DNA of 64,000 nucleotides, from positions 5,921,694-5,985,693 of the forward strand of contig ML682003.1 in the NCBI GenBank assembly GCA_007922195.1, given 5' to 3'. Of the stretch, positions 11,979 to 26,900 are shown piece after piece. The position numbers and the translations under genes were made by a program. This stretch comes from Podocnemis expansa. Lineage: Eukaryota; Chordata; Testudines; Podocnemididae. Position 1 is the first letter of the stretch, and each line of letters begins with the position of its first letter. Under the pieces are notes generated by a model, which saw only the letters and a program-made list of their open reading frames with translations, did no database searches and was not told the DNA's origin.

Positions 11979-14900
11979 CTGCAGGGAGAGGAGCCACATT
12001 AGCAGGGTGTGTCTCAGTGGGAAGGAAAGTCTCACGTGCCCAGGGTCCAATGTAACTGGGAGGACATGGTCTAGTCCCTTAGCACAGAGCATAGCTTGGG
12101 CAGCAGAACACCAACGCGTCGCTGCTGCACTGAGTGTTATCACCAGTAACTGCTTATTCCCCAGCCCCGCCTGCCCCTCAGAAAACCAGGCAGGGACGGA
12201 CACATGGGCAGAGCAGGAATCAGCACGGAGGCAGACCTGGTTTCCAGCTCACACCCGAGGGCATGGCGTCTCTGGGCTAGGGATGGGACATCCGGGGGAA
12301 TTCATCTGAGAACACAGACCTTATTCTTTCTCACTGTGAGCAAAACACGGAGGGGCCAGCTTTTGAACATGTCTAGAACAGAAATGGGAGTCTTCCAGGT
12401 GGGGCTGGTGCATCCGTGGAGGCTAGCCTGGAACCCTCTTGCTTGTGTCATCAGAGGACAGGAGAAGAGAGGCCCAGCCTCTGGGGAAAGGCAAGGCCAG
12501 CAGGGGACAGGCCAGCAGTCTCAGACCAGAGTCACCTGCCAGGCGGTGAAGATTTAAAACAGGGAGCAAGACAGGAATATGTTGATGAAAGCCCCAGGCC
12601 CAGGAGCCTGCAAATGCACAGCTGCCAGCTCCAGGGCACATGCCTCAGAGGAGGCATCCCCCGGCCCAGCTTCAGAAGAGCTGGAGGATGCACTGTTTTC
12701 CATTGCAGACTGCACGTCCTGCCGAGTGGAGGTAATGGTGGTGAGGGGACAGCCAAAGGTGCTAAGGGTTGCTGGTGCAGATCCCTGTGGGGATACAACT
12801 GGACAGGACTTGGGAGATGTAAGTGAGAGCCCACACCAACATGCTGGTAGCCCCCACTGAGAACCCCAACCAGCATAGTGACAACGTGCACACCCAGATT
12901 TAATCATCAGTGTTTCTTTGGGAAAAGAGAGCTGCTGCTGCTCAGAGAAATCCTGCCACAGGGTCCTGAGCCCTCTGCTCGTGGGTCGTTAACGGGAGGA
13001 CAGAGAAAAGGGGCCTTCTTACCCATGTCTGTTGTGCTGGCTTCTGTCTCAGCAGGCTTCTGCTGTTCTTGGGATGAGAGGAGATCCTGAATCTGTGGAG
13101 AGAAAAGTTTGACTGCTGACCTCACTGTACAAGGCAAACCCCTTGGTCACAGAGCAGGGAGAGGGAAGGGACCTCTTTTGTGGCTGCCTCGGGGAGACCT
13201 GCACAGACAGCTGCCGTTTGTAATCTGGAAGCTGTCGCAGGCTGGAGATGGGCATCAGCTTTCAGAAGACTAAAATACACCTGGGACCAGGGAACATCAT
13301 TTGTGAACTACTGCAGGTGCTGGTGGAGTCTGTTCCATGGGCTCCAACTGCCAACTGACCCTGGCTGCCTTGGAGAAATGTAGGGACCAGAGCTGTTCTC
13401 ATACAGAGGTGGCCTGAGAGACCACAAGTTGCTGCACACCGTACAGGAGGAGATCTGTAGTCTCCACGGGCAGGCCTCAGAAAAGGCTTGCAACAGTCTG
13501 TGTTACACAGTCTTATTATTACTAGTATGGACGGTCCATGCAGGCCTTGGTGAACTGTCAGTACAGCCCTGCAGGTGTCAGCCCTGCAGCGGGAACACTA
13601 CCAAACAAACCAGAGTGGGCTGGAAAGATGAGAAGATTTGTTAGGGTTATACCAATGGGAAGGAACACCATGGGAATGGCAGAATGCCCCCCCCCCAGGA
13701 ATCCCACCAGTTCAAATAACTGCCACAGCATGGTACAGAAAACGGGCATTTTAAGGGCTGCCACATTCTCTGGGTGAGAACGGCTGCTAATGTCAGGACC
13801 AGACACTCCGCTGTCTGTAGAGCAGGAGTTCTCCAACTTTTTAATAGCAGGGACAGCCTAAGGGGATCGCATCCCCATCACAACTCCAGTGACTGCTGAC
13901 ACGGGAAAACCATGCTGTCTAGTGAAATGTTTAAAGGCATCTTTTCATTCTGTTTGGCAGCCGGAAGCCAGAAGATGCTGGCCCCATGTGCACAGCCAGC
14001 TTTCTTTCTGTGCACAACCCAGCCACAATTTGGGATCCTGCTCAGCTGACTCTGTGCCCAGTGCAGACTTACACCAGTGTGAGGGAGAAGTCAGAATAGG
14101 AGGACACTGAGCATCCATCCAGCATTAGGTAAGAGAAGAGAGAAACATGACATAGCGTCTGCACAGAAACCCAAACCAAAACACTTTGTTAGCTGACAAG
14201 TTAAGCTGTGACTTTCAGAGGAGCCCAGTAAACAGCCCATCAAAAGGAGCACACTTACAGATGTTTGACAGCTTCACGAAAGCCCAGTGGTTGGATGGTC
14301 TGGAAATGAACAGTTCAGGGGTCCAGCCCCACAGCCATACAAGTCTTCCCTCTTCATCAACATGTCACCTGACCTGCACTGTCCCCTAAGTCCTACCCAC
14401 ACACTTGCTCTGGTCTCTGATCCTGCACAAGGCCAGGCCCACATCTCTTCCTCTGCAGAGCAACTCCTGCAGTACAGCCAAGAGTCAGCTAGTCAATTTA
14501 AATAGGTTACAGTGCGACTCTAATATACACAACACAGCTTTTTGTATCTTTGTACTCCTCCGACTCTTCCCTCAGAAACACCCAGAGCCTCTCTCAGCCA
14601 GACACCTTGTATCAGGGTCAAGCCATTCTGGGTGTGGGAAGCTAGGAAAACGTTTAGAAAGTAAATAAGCAATATATGTGAAAACGGTGTGATGAAGTAA
14701 GAAAACCTCTTGGGTTATTGTGGTTCTTCTTTTCTGTTCCTGTTCTTGGGTGATGGTATTCTGGTGATGGGACACAGGGGTGTGATAACTATAGGTACCA
14801 CTAGGGGGGAAGAGGCTTTAGTGCCACAGTACCTGGACCCCCCTGGGGGTGACAGGTTGTGGCCGGTTTAGACCAGGGGCAGGGCAGCTGGATAGGGAGG

Positions 14901-17900
14901 AGAACAAAGGGGAGAGAGGGGAAGAAGGAAGATGGAGGTTGGAGGGGCAGGACCTCCGGGGCTTGTCCTGGGGGTTTACTGTCTGCCCTCCTAGGTGATC
15001 TGAGAGCCAACTGTCCTAGCTGCTGTGCAAAGTGGATTGCTAATAAACCCTCTGACTGCTACACTGGCTGAGTGTCACTGCTGATTGGGACGGCTGGGAC
15101 CCTCGTAGGGGGAGGAACCCCCCCCCCCAAGGGAGACCAGACAGAGCAAGGATTGGAGACTCTGGGCCTGGATTTGGGAAGCTGGCTACAGGTAGCGTGG
15201 AGACCCTGGTGAATGGGAGAAAGCTCCACCGTAGCAAAATCCCTGGTGGGCTGTGAACAGAGGGGATCCAAGAGGCTTTTCTGGGTTCTCCGTGACAACC
15301 CCAAATTGCAAAAAACCCCTCTTCTGAAAGTTACCAAGGCTGGCCTACACTTCAGCTGACCAAACAATGGAGGTGGACACCCTGAAATGTTCTTCCTATT
15401 TGTGTACCTCCCCCGTGAGAGGGGTATGTTGGCTAGCTAGGGCCATGCAACGTCAATGCAGACACTGTCCCTTACATCGGCTGTGGCGCTGCCATTCTCC
15501 TCAAGTGACAAGAAAACCCTGCCCCAGAGAACTGAGCAGCTGGTCTGCTCCTAGGGAACAGGGTGAGAAGCAGGGGCAGCTCGACCCCCTCTGCAGTAGG
15601 GAATGGAATGGGGGGTGAGAGGCTTTGGGCAGGCTCCAGCTTCCCACACGCCCCTTTCCGGTGACAGACGTGCCCTGCTGAGGATGCGCACCACCCACCC
15701 AAGGAGTGCACAGTGTGGACATCAGTCACTGTGGTGGCTGCCAAGTGCCTATGTTAGGTTGACTTGTATTTCCAGTGGTGACAAGGCCAAATCTCGTCTG
15801 GCCTGGGGGGAGGTCAGGGGATTGGTTCTTTGTTGTGGGAACTGCAAGGAGGCCAAACAGATCTTGTAACTGTAACACAGAGTCAGTCTGAACCGTGGAG
15901 TGAGCACCACTGGTCTGTTATGGCCTCTCCTCCGCCTGCCGGTGAATGTCTTCTGCACCAGCACTGGGCCTGTGGGCTCAGGGCAGGGACCAACCTGTTT
16001 TGCCCTGAGACACAAGGTGGGGGAAGGAACATCTCGTGGATCGAGACAGACTTCCGAGCTGCAGAGCGCTCCTCCAGCCTGTGCACACTGCTGGTGCTGT
16101 GCAAGTGTGTCCAATCATAAATAAGGGAAACCACTGGAGCTTGCCTTTAAAGGAAGCCTCTTATGAAGGTCTGCAAACCACAAAGGAGGGTTTCTGGAAA
16201 CCACATGCAGTTCTATGGGCTTCAGTGCAGCTCTGTGCAGAGGGAGCTAGGCCTGCTTGAGAGATGATGTCTCAGCACCTACTTAGCTCAGTGTGAATGA
16301 TGAAGATCTGCTCCCTGAGTGAGTGAGTCAGAGGAAGCCTTGATGCTAAGTGAATTATTTCCGCCTGGAGGTTGTGAGATCCTCTCTCCCCACCTCACCG
16401 CCCCCTCCATGTTGGGATTGGCCCAGACTCCCTTCTGAGCCTGTCATGCCTTCCTTTCATCGGACGGAGGGTTGCTGCAGAGCAGTGTGAGGCACCGTAT
16501 TCTGGCAGCTGGGTGTGCACAGGGGGATTTTTAACAGCTACTCACACTCGCAAGACTGCTGTCCAGGTCGGGAAGATTCATGTCTGTAACCGTCACTGAA
16601 GGGCTAAACAGCTGCCAAAGGAAAGAACGATTAGTGCAGGGAAGGAAACCACCCTAGACACATTCTGGAAATTGAGCTGATGGCTCCCTGGTCCATCTGC
16701 CGCTGCAAGCCATGCACACATGACCGCAGGCCACAGCTCAATCCCCGCTCCTGGAGGGGCTGCTGAGATACTCACATCCAGCAGAGCACTAGTGTCGACA
16801 CTGAAGCCGTGCGTGGTCAGCATGGTCTGGAGGTTATCCAGGTTGGAATCGATGGTATCCAGATGATCATTGAGTTCGCTCCTGTGTCAAGAGAAGGATG
16901 ACACAGACAAGGTCAAGGCTGGGACATTTCCTCTGGGCTCACATGGAGACTTTCTCAACACAAGGAACAAAACTTCTTAAAAACTGAGCAGGAAAGCAGA
17001 GTTTGAGCTTGGAGCCAGTCACACCTGTGCCAGCCTCCAATTCTGTTCTGGCCCAGGAGCTGAGATGTGCTGTTACAAACATGGCACCTTGTTGCCCCCC
17101 AAATTTAACTAGCCTCCTAGAGCCTAGAGGTGTCAGCAGGACTACTCCAACCGAGAGGGTTAAGGACAGCAACAGTGGCTGCCTTATGACAACACTTATG
17201 GTCAATACCCTCAGAATACACCTCTTTACACACTGCATCTCCACAGATGAACACTCGGGCCTCGTTCTTTGTGCAGGTACCTCAATCTTTCCTAACATGT
17301 AGGGGTCAGTAAGGGGCAAGGACAGGGTAAGAAACCCACTAATGTAAATCTGGGGGAAACTAGTTTTAAGAACCCCAATGGTCTAATAAACCCCCGTATC
17401 TGGAACGGTCACTGGAAAAATCTCATTCTTTCATACCAGAAGCTGTCGAATTCTCAATTAAATTGAAGGCAAACTGCAGTCAGCTGGAACTTCCCATTCA
17501 TTTGGGGTGCCACTGACATTCTAACCTGAGCGTGTCCATCTGTGTGTAATGGGCATGGATATGTGATGATTTATGATTACATACAGGGCTACCAGATACC
17601 AAAGCCTGGAAAGGAGGACAGGGAAGTATGAAAAGGAGGACACATGGAGAAAATGTAGTATTAATGTAATACAGCATTCTTCTATTTTTAGGGGGCCCTG
17701 GAACACTTTTTCCTAAAAAGGTAGTCTGTGGCATTCCAGCTTACTTTAACCCCTATGAGTAAAAAGCCAGACAAAATCATGTATTTTAAAATGCCTGCCA
17801 GATGGAGGATATGAAGGTAAAAAGGAGGACATACCCTCCCTTTGCCTGACATCTGGTGACCCTAATTACATACCATGTATGCAGCACAAGGCTCCTGCTG

Positions 17901-20900
17901 GAGTCACACCACAATTGTAAGCTAACAGCAGTGGTTTGGGGGAAGATAAAGTGCCAGCCGAGTCAAGTGGACTGAATGACTAACACGCCTGACTCATGGG
18001 ATGCTGCATTAGGGGAACCAAAGTCAATTCCAGGAGACAGGCAGGCAGGCAGGTAGTCCTGGGCAGGACTGGATTTTAACTGAGCCTACTAGATTTAGTT
18101 GCTGGTTACCTGGATTGCAAAGAACTGATAATCAAAGCTAGAGAGAATGAAGGATTGGGGAGCTAGCTGGCTTCAGTTCCTAAGGTTGTTCCTTGATGTT
18201 CATACCTTTGATGCTCCTGGCTCTAGAAGAGCCAGAGCAAATGGGTGGCATGAATCAGAACGCCTCCCAGACGCTTGGCTGAAGTCTGGTTATCACCTCC
18301 TCTCTAACACACAAATGCTGCCTTCCACAACCTGGCAACTCTGCTGAGAACCTGTGCCTTGGGAACGCTGGGCCTGGTAGAGACTCACTAACATTCGTGG
18401 AGGCCTCTTGTGTCTTCACCTGTGGGCCACAGAACCTCAGATTATGGGGATGGAATTCCACTCTGCGGGGAGGCAGGGTGCTAGTACAGCTCCTTGGAGC
18501 CCAAGAAGAGTGCGGTCTGCCTGCCAAGGAGAGAGCTGGGATGGAAGTCTCAGCTCTACCATTGTGGAAGTAAGCTAGAACACATGGCCCCAGATTCAGT
18601 GGGCCCCACCAAAAACTCTTTCATCCTGTGAGAAATTTCACTGGTTTCTGTTGATAGTCACTAAAAACATGTGGTGGGTCAATAAACTTTCTGGTAGTGT
18701 TAGCCCTGGTGATCTGACTAAATGGACCTGTGTGTGCCTGAAGACACACACCTCTGGTGAATGAAGAGAAAGACGTAGCAGGGGAAGTCATGTGTGCTGG
18801 GGTACCGCAAAACAAGGTCAGAAGAAGTAGACATCACCTGTTTCACATTGTCTGTGTTGACAGCATGATGCTATTAATGCCACTGAAAATGAAAAATGAC
18901 ACAAAAGCTACTGCTTCTCTCTGGAAACCTACACCTAGCCAGGGTTTGTTTCTCTAACACCACTGCCCAGTAGCGTCCTGAAGAACAGAATACATCCTTG
19001 GCCATTCCTGGTTATCTTTAAAAATATCTTTCTGCAAGGAAAATAATGCTTCAAAGCTCTTGCAGTTAGAAAACCGCCTGCTTGCAAAGAATGGTGGCAC
19101 TAACCCCAGAAATAAGACGGCGATCACTACTGGTAACAGAGGCTGCAAATTCACATCTCACAGTAAGAAAATCTAGCTGCAGAAATGATTATGCTGTCAG
19201 AATAGCCTTGCCCACTGACCTTTGGCATATTGTGCTTGGGGTCACAGGAAAGCCAAGCTACAGACAAGGTCTAAGAACACATTCCTCTCTTCATTTCCCT
19301 GTGTACACGACCAGGAGAGAGACAGAGACTTTGTAGTCCTTCCAAGGCCCATGCACTGCACATCCTCCACAGATAAATTACTTGTCCTCCATGTTCTCCA
19401 AAGATCGTATTCAGCACAATTTCCAACCTGGTTCTGAGGCCTTCAATAGACAGCACCTGGAGCCCTCCACAGGATGTGAGGTACTTCCAGCAACCCCACA
19501 GTCAGAAAACAATTTTTACTAGTATGGACTGGTTATTCCAAGAGTTATGAACTGAGGATGGGCTGAAGCTAACTATAACTAACTGAACTCATCTAGCCTC
19601 TTCATCATCAGGAGGCTTGCAGGGCAGGCATACAAAGTGAGGACTTGACCACAGACACACAAGTCATTGCTAAGGTAGGTTTAAATCATGAGTTTCAAAC
19701 CATTTCCAAAATGGCCTGCTAAAGTCTCCCTGCAACTCTTAGAGGAGAGGAAGAAATTTTGGCTGAGTGTTCTCTATACACAATGATGAGGCCTGGTTCC
19801 TGACACCTCTGACAGATGAATCCCTCTTCCTGGAGTCAGGTTCTGAGGGCACTCTTCGTTCTCAGGGTGGCTCTGCCATCAAATGCTCCTGGGGCAGGAA
19901 GGGAGGAATGAGTATGGTTCCCTGGAGCAATAGAATTATGCTTTAACTTCTTCAAGGTACTCAGGGTGGAAGAGTAGCCCACTATTCCTTGTCTGCAAGG
20001 AAAAGAAGAGGCAAGGTTTTGCACATGGTGCGAAGAAGGATGGAGGCTTACGAGTCTAGGAAGATTTGCCCTGGTGCGTCTATTTTTTGCCAACTTGAGA
20101 TGGATGGTCTGAGGACACTGAGAAGGAAACATATCCTGACTTCTGAATATGGGAGGAAGGTCAGAAGGCTCCTTTCACAGTGCTGAAACGGGACTAATTG
20201 CTTCTGTTCAAGTTTGATTCTTTGGCAAAGGGGGTTCATGATCCAATCACTCAGCAAAAAAGCTGTGGGCACCCTTCCTGGAAGCTGAACAGCAGCATCT
20301 ATCACCATTTGTGAGCGCTGGATGGCCAGACATGTAGGCCTGCTGAGTGGAGACAGATCTCTGATGTGAGGCAGAACACCCTGGAGGCTCAGATGGGAGA
20401 GCCTGTGACCCAACTCTGAGAGCTATGAAACAGCAGCTGCATTTTTGGAAACTGAACCAGACGAAGATCAAGTCAGTGTCTGTCTCCAGGTACATGAATC
20501 ATTGTGCTGAGAAAACAGTGAAATGCTTCTGTGAGGAAAAAGGGAAATGGTTTCAGGGGCAGAGAACTACATACTCATATAAACCAGCAGAGGTTTCTTG
20601 ATGGAAAGTTCTGGGTCTGCTTCATCAGACACATTCTCCATTCATACCATTTCTAAGAGTCCTGTTGGATGGCCAACAACCTCCAAAGAAAAACAAACTC
20701 GGACTCCATACCACACGCAGCTTGCTCCAGCACCAGCTCCTTGGCTCCCATGGGCAGCCTATTGTGTGACCCTTCCCGGCTGATGAAGGGATGTGGGCTA
20801 GTGCATGTGATGTAGTCTCTCTGTGTGGGCTGTTTTATAGTTTGAGCAGGAGCTTTGTAAAAATAGCACCTTACCCAACAGATCTGCTCTCTCTGGCCAG

Positions 20901-23900
20901 GTATGTCACCAGCAGATGCACTTGTTCTGTACTGATGCTGGGGAGTCTGCACATTATGGGAGAGTGAGCTGGGTTACATGCTGCCTCATGTGTTGTCATG
21001 ATAGTGAGCATCTTAGTTCTTGTTACAGACGTAGGAGGAGACAGAATGCAGCATGACCCTCAGTCCCCACTGTAAGTCTGCAAGGCTGGCAACAGAAGAA
21101 GCATCTTTTGACTTACTGCAGCAAGTCTGATGGGGTCCAGAGGAAGAGCTAGGTGTTTGTCTACCCCTACGGGCTCTATTTCTCTCTCTGTTGCATGATC
21201 TATAGGGCCTCTGAGAGGAGAAACACTGCTGCCGACCGTGGCACTCGGACAACTGCTGTGGGAACTGATGCCTAGAGGACTGCAGAATGTACAGCCCTAA
21301 GGAATGGACAGTTGCTCTCGAATCTTTGAGGCTGCACATCTTTCCATCAGCCTGCTCCAAAAAGAGCTGAGCCATCAAAAGGGAGGTCTTGAATTGATTG
21401 TTGGACCTGCGGCATAAGTCCTGAGGCTTGAAGCCAGGAAGGTCTCCTCACACTTATAGCAGAGGCTATGGCCTCCCCTGCAGAGTTGACAGCACCCCAA
21501 GAAACCTGCGGGACTGCTCTGACTACTGCCATATCTTCTTCCAGCAGGGTATTGAAATCTGTTACCTGCTCAAATGGCAGGGAGTTTCCAAACCTCCTCA
21601 GGGAGTTCCACAGATTAAAACCATACCACCCTAACAAGGCCTGATAGTTTGCTATTCTGAACTTCATCATGGCTGAGGAATGAACCTTTTTGACCATAAA
21701 GATCTAGCTTCTTGGCCTCCCTATTCTTTGGAGCTGCAGTTGGTTGTCTGCCTCTCCTCTTGGCTGACTGCATCCACAGCCGGGGATCTTGGGGCTGGCT
21801 GGGAATATGAGTATTCAAACACCTTAGCTGGCATGTGAAGACTTTTTCTCAGACCTCTTAGAGGGGAGACGGAGGATGGTGTCTGCCATAACAACTGGAC
21901 AATCTTTAAAACACCACCATGTATGGGCAATGCTGCCAGCATGTGAGGATTACCTAAGTTCTCCACTCCCAGGCCCAGGTTAGAAGCCATTCTTTTCAAA
22001 AGGTCCAAGTGGGCCTTGAAACTGTTGAGTGGGGAGGAAGTTCCTTGGACCACTGCCTCACCAGGAGATAAGGATGAATAGAGGTGAGAAGCCATCACAG
22101 GGCTGGTAGAGGGACCTTTGCCTGGGACAGAATCTTCCTCTGACCCCAACAGTTGGTCTGTAGGGTCCTTGTGGCCAGTGTGAGTCCTTGAAACAAGGAA
22201 AAGGGGATCATTAGGGCCATTGGGCTGGCCAGGCCTGTGGTTGGATGGCCAGGACTCCTGAACCCAACTGGGCTTCGAGGTCCTTGTGTTTGGCTTGGGC
22301 TCTTTTGTGGGCCCACACCAAGTCACTGTCAGAGAGGGAGGAGGAAGATCTGGCCGCCTTGTCAGACCAGCATCTTGACCTCTTCATGGGGTGTCCTCTG
22401 GATGAATCTGAGGAGGAGCTCCAGTGCATTGGTGGTGCCGAGCCAGCAACAATTCATCTGATGAGCTCGACTGCCTGTCTCCTCTCTTCAGTACTGAGGA
22501 CTTACGGCATCACTTGCCTCCGGCACAGTCCTTGCCCAGTGATTGGATCTGAAGTGCCACTTGCTTGCTGGGGAATGTGCCAGAGATGAAAATGTTGATG
22601 GGTGATGGTGCCAAACTCATAAACTGCTGGACAAGGAATGGCTCCATGCTGGAGATGATGCATGGTGTGGCGAGGTGGAGCAGTGCTGAGGGCGTGGCTC
22701 TAGCAGGGCCCAGGGCTGCGGTATCTGTCAATGCTGGCCTCTCCGGTGCTGGAGGAAGACGCTGCCATGCCTCTCAACAGCAGGTGCCTGCTGGTGTCCT
22801 CTTGCCAGGGAGGCAGAGGTGTAGGCAAGGTCAACAAGACTCGTGCTGCCTCAAATGCCTCCGGAGAGGGTGACACTGCTGCCTGGACACTGCCCGGAGC
22901 TGGGGATGGTTCCCTCATTGGGGAAACAGTCACCAACGTACCACCTTTGTGGGATTCATTCTGTGCCACCAACACAGTTGGTGCTGGGGAGCAATCTCAA
23001 TCCAGGCATGGCTTCTTCTTTTTGGTTGCGGCAGGTGGGAAATGATGTCTGGATGGCAACAGTGTGAGCACTTTCTGTCGACGTGCTCATTGCTGATGCC
23101 CACTGTGCTGGCTCCGATGCCAGTCTTAACACTGCTTCCATAAGAAGTGCCTTCAGACACGTCTCGCTCTTTCCCTGTCTGAGGCTTGAAGGCTTTACAA
23201 AAGTGACCCTTGTTCAAACTGTGAGATTACCTCAGGCACTTAAGGCACTTATCATTGAGATCACTTTGTAGGAAAGCCTTCCCACAAGCTGTACAAGGTC
23301 TGAAGCCTGGAGATGGCTTTGTGGCCTCCAGCCAAGGAGTTCCTTGAGGGACTAAGGATGCTTAACATCTAATCTAACTAACGCTTAACTACACTACTTT
23401 ACAAAACAAAGAACAGTAGAAACAGTCCAATAAGGGCACTTGCAATGAGGCAAGACTGCCAGATGTTCCAGTGACCGTCAGCTCAGGCAGAAGGGGGACT
23501 GGAAGGGAAACAGGGCCAGAGGCACCTGATATACTGTGGAATGCATGCAGGACTCCAGGGAGGCGGCTGCTGGACCTGTGGGGATTGCTGAGGGCAAAAA
23601 AGTTTCCAGTGACTGTGCACACCTATAGAGGAATGGAGATGAGCAGCAACTCAAAAAAAACAAAACAAAACAAAAAAAACCCTATACTTTCATGAGTTTT
23701 ACTCAGTTTGCTTGTATCTGCCACAAGACAAGGTAATGTTTGCCACTGCTCCTTCCTTTAAACTATATAGCTTATGCTGGTAATGCAAACATGTATGCTA
23801 ACTACAGCAGTGGCCTCTAGAGGAGTGGTAAAGCTTCAGTATGTGGTTCCTAAGTTCTCCATAAAACACAAGTGATACACATTGCCTTAGTAATGAGCAA

Positions 23901-26900
23901 CTCTCAAAGCCAGCACCTGAACCTTAGTTTCACCTTAAGCCATTTCCCACCTTCCCAACATTAATTCTAATTACAAGCTGCCATCTAAGCATAGTTTATT
24001 GTAAATGGCTTAAAAGTAAGACTCTGCTTGGGCACCGCACATTTCAATACAGGGTGGCATCTTCGATGCTTTGAAACTGCAGAACCAAGGGAAAAGTGTC
24101 TGGATTACTTTTGTTCACTACAATTACCCCGGTAGATGTCCTGCTTGCTGGCAGCAGAGAGACATGACAAGCTGTGGCAATCTTCCTAACATCACACTGA
24201 GGAGAGTGACGACTAGCCTCAGAGCCTGTTTTTTCTTTGTATCTCTACTAGTGTCTCACTAGCAGGAGTTTTAATTTTTCTTTCACTACTATAAGAAATG
24301 GAGAATGCACTAAAAAAAAAATCACTGAAGCCCTGTGCTCCCACTGGATTCTGATGAAATAATTCATTACCTGTACCACTGTGTGTGACTTCCATGCAGA
24401 CAAAAGATGTCAGACTGGCAGCTATCGGGACTCATAGAATATTAGGGTTGGAAGGGACCTCAGAAGTCTAAACCCCTGCTCAAAACAGGACCAACGCCAA
24501 CTAAATCAGCCCAGTAAGGGATTTCTCAAGCCAAGCCTTACAGACCTGCAAGGATGGAGATCCCACCACCTTCACAGATAACCCATTCCAGTGCTTTACC
24601 ACTCTTGTGAGGAAAAAGTTATTTCTAATATCCATTGCAGACCTCCCCAATGCAACTGGAGACCACTGCTCCTTGTTGTCATCTGCCACTAGTGAAAACA
24701 GCCCAGCTCCATCCTCTCTGCAACCCCCTTCAGATATCTGAAGGCCACTATCAAATCCCCATTCAATCTTCTCTTCTACAGACTAAACAAGCCCAGACCC
24801 CTCAGCCCATTCTCACAAGTCTTTTGCTCCAGCCCCTTCATCATTTTTGTTGCCCTTCGCTGGACTCTCTTCAATTTGTCCACATTCTTTCTGTATTGGG
24901 GGGCCCAAAACTGGACACAACACTCCAGATGTGCCCTCACCAGAGCCAAACAGAGGGAATAATCACATCCTTCCAACTGCTGGCCATGCTTCTGCTAATG
25001 CAGACCAATACGCTGTTAGCCTTCTTGGCAACAAGGGCACACTGTTGCTCATCCGGCTTCCTGTCCACTGTAACCCCCAGGCCCTTTTCTGCAGAACTGC
25101 TCCCAAGACACTTGGTCTCCAGTCTGTAGCAGAGCATGGGATCATCCATCCTAAGTAGACGACTCTGCACCTGTCCTTGTTGAACTTCATCAGATTTCTT
25201 TTGGCCCAGTGCTGCCATTTGTCTAGATCACTCTACAGGAATCAGGTCCTGCAGATAATTCTGTCTCTGGGCCACCCAAACATGCACAGTTGTGCTGCGC
25301 TAGGCTGATGGATGGGTGGGAAAACTCAAGAGACCAGCTAAGCTGGGTGGAAAAAGTCAAGGGAGGACCTATTCAGCTCAGCAGCATCACCAATTTGGCA
25401 GCTGATGAAAGCCTTCTCTTGCCTTGGAACCAGACTCGCTCTGTCTTGCCTCACTCCAGACAACCTGGCTCTGACCCTAGGCTCCAATTTCTAGCTTCCA
25501 ACTTTGGCTCTGATCCTTGGTGTTGGCACCTAGTTTCCGCCCTCCGCTCCAACCTGGGGCTCCTATTCCTGGCTCCCAACGACTGCACCAACCACTAGAA
25601 ACAATCATGCATGCCCCAGTCCCTGACAGCAGCTCTTAAGCGTGCCTCTGCCATCCACAAAATATGTCTAGTGGAAGCAATATACTCCCTACTCCAGCCT
25701 CCCCAGACCACCCCAAGGGCTAAGAAGAGGGTTTAGTTTCCATGGCCCATTCCACACTTAGCCTCCAAGCTGAGCTGGCCAAAAGGTAGCCGATGAGTGC
25801 CAATTTTGATAAGGCTTTTTATGATATGGACTCCAAAGAACTGCTCAGAGGGCAGTTACGGTAGGGAAAGCTGACCTCAAAGCAAGGACAGCTCTCAGTG
25901 TTCCCCTGCTTTCTTGCCCAGAATTGCAATGTCTAAGGACTCCATGCTATTGAAATGCTAACCCTTGCTGTGATCTGCAATGAAGTGAGGAAGAGGAAGA
26001 ACTGGGGAAAAGACGAGTGACTTCTGTCATCTGCGGCGTGTGAGTCAAACTGAAAAATACAAACAGAAGAGGAATGCTAGATTCAAAAGACTCAGCATCA
26101 GACATTTTAGTCAGGAATGAAACACTGGTTACTTTCAAAGGCAAGAACAGTTAATCACCCATGAGCCTCTGCTTTAGTTAATGCGGCCTGCACTGCACTA
26201 TGCCCTTGTTATCGCATGGCCTTCCTGGGCAACCAAGAGATTCCAAGGCTGAAACAAAATTATTAGGGATAAAAACAAAAAAGGAACATTTTCTGCAAGA
26301 AAGAGCCAGAGGCCAGCACCTGTCACAGCCACATACACTTAGAATGGTGTCAGCTAGACAGGGGTTTGTTGTACTGCATGCGTGGCTTGGTGCTGTACAG
26401 GGATATTCTAACACTTTGATCCTAGTTATTGTCATCTTTCACATGGAACTGTAAACCACTGCAAACACATGGCCCAGTGTGCGATGCTCCATTTTAATCG
26501 GAGTGGATGGCTGCTTGGACAAAATGGGCTAGAGTCTCCCGGGATACAGTTCTAGATTAATGATGCATATGGCACCATCCTTCTCTGGTCAACAGGCTTT
26601 GGCTCTTGAGAAGCTGCTGATGTGGTCCTCAGCTGAGTTAAGTTTGGACAGGTACTGAATTTCACCCTCCGCTTTCCCTTTGTAACAAGCCTCGAAGCAT
26701 AGCCATGGCCAGCTGAAATATGCTGGCTAGCCATATCTTGACATGGAGACATGACATTTGTGTACTTCTGGGGTGGCCAGTGTGTGACTGGCAGATCTCT
26801 CATTGGTCACCTGGGTCAAGAGGAGGCACTGCATGCTGGGACCTATCATCTTGTGGGCTGCACCTCTCTACTCAAGACACAGGCAAATGAAACTTGCTCC

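Noticed and set aside
11574..12203. 209-codon minus-strand open frame
   Set aside because: It overlaps HSF1 exon 13 in another frame and runs through the intron, so it is a shadow of the real exon and flanking sequence.
24635..25129. 164-codon plus-strand open frame
   Set aside because: It is the antisense of CR1 reverse transcriptase that reads well on the minus strand.
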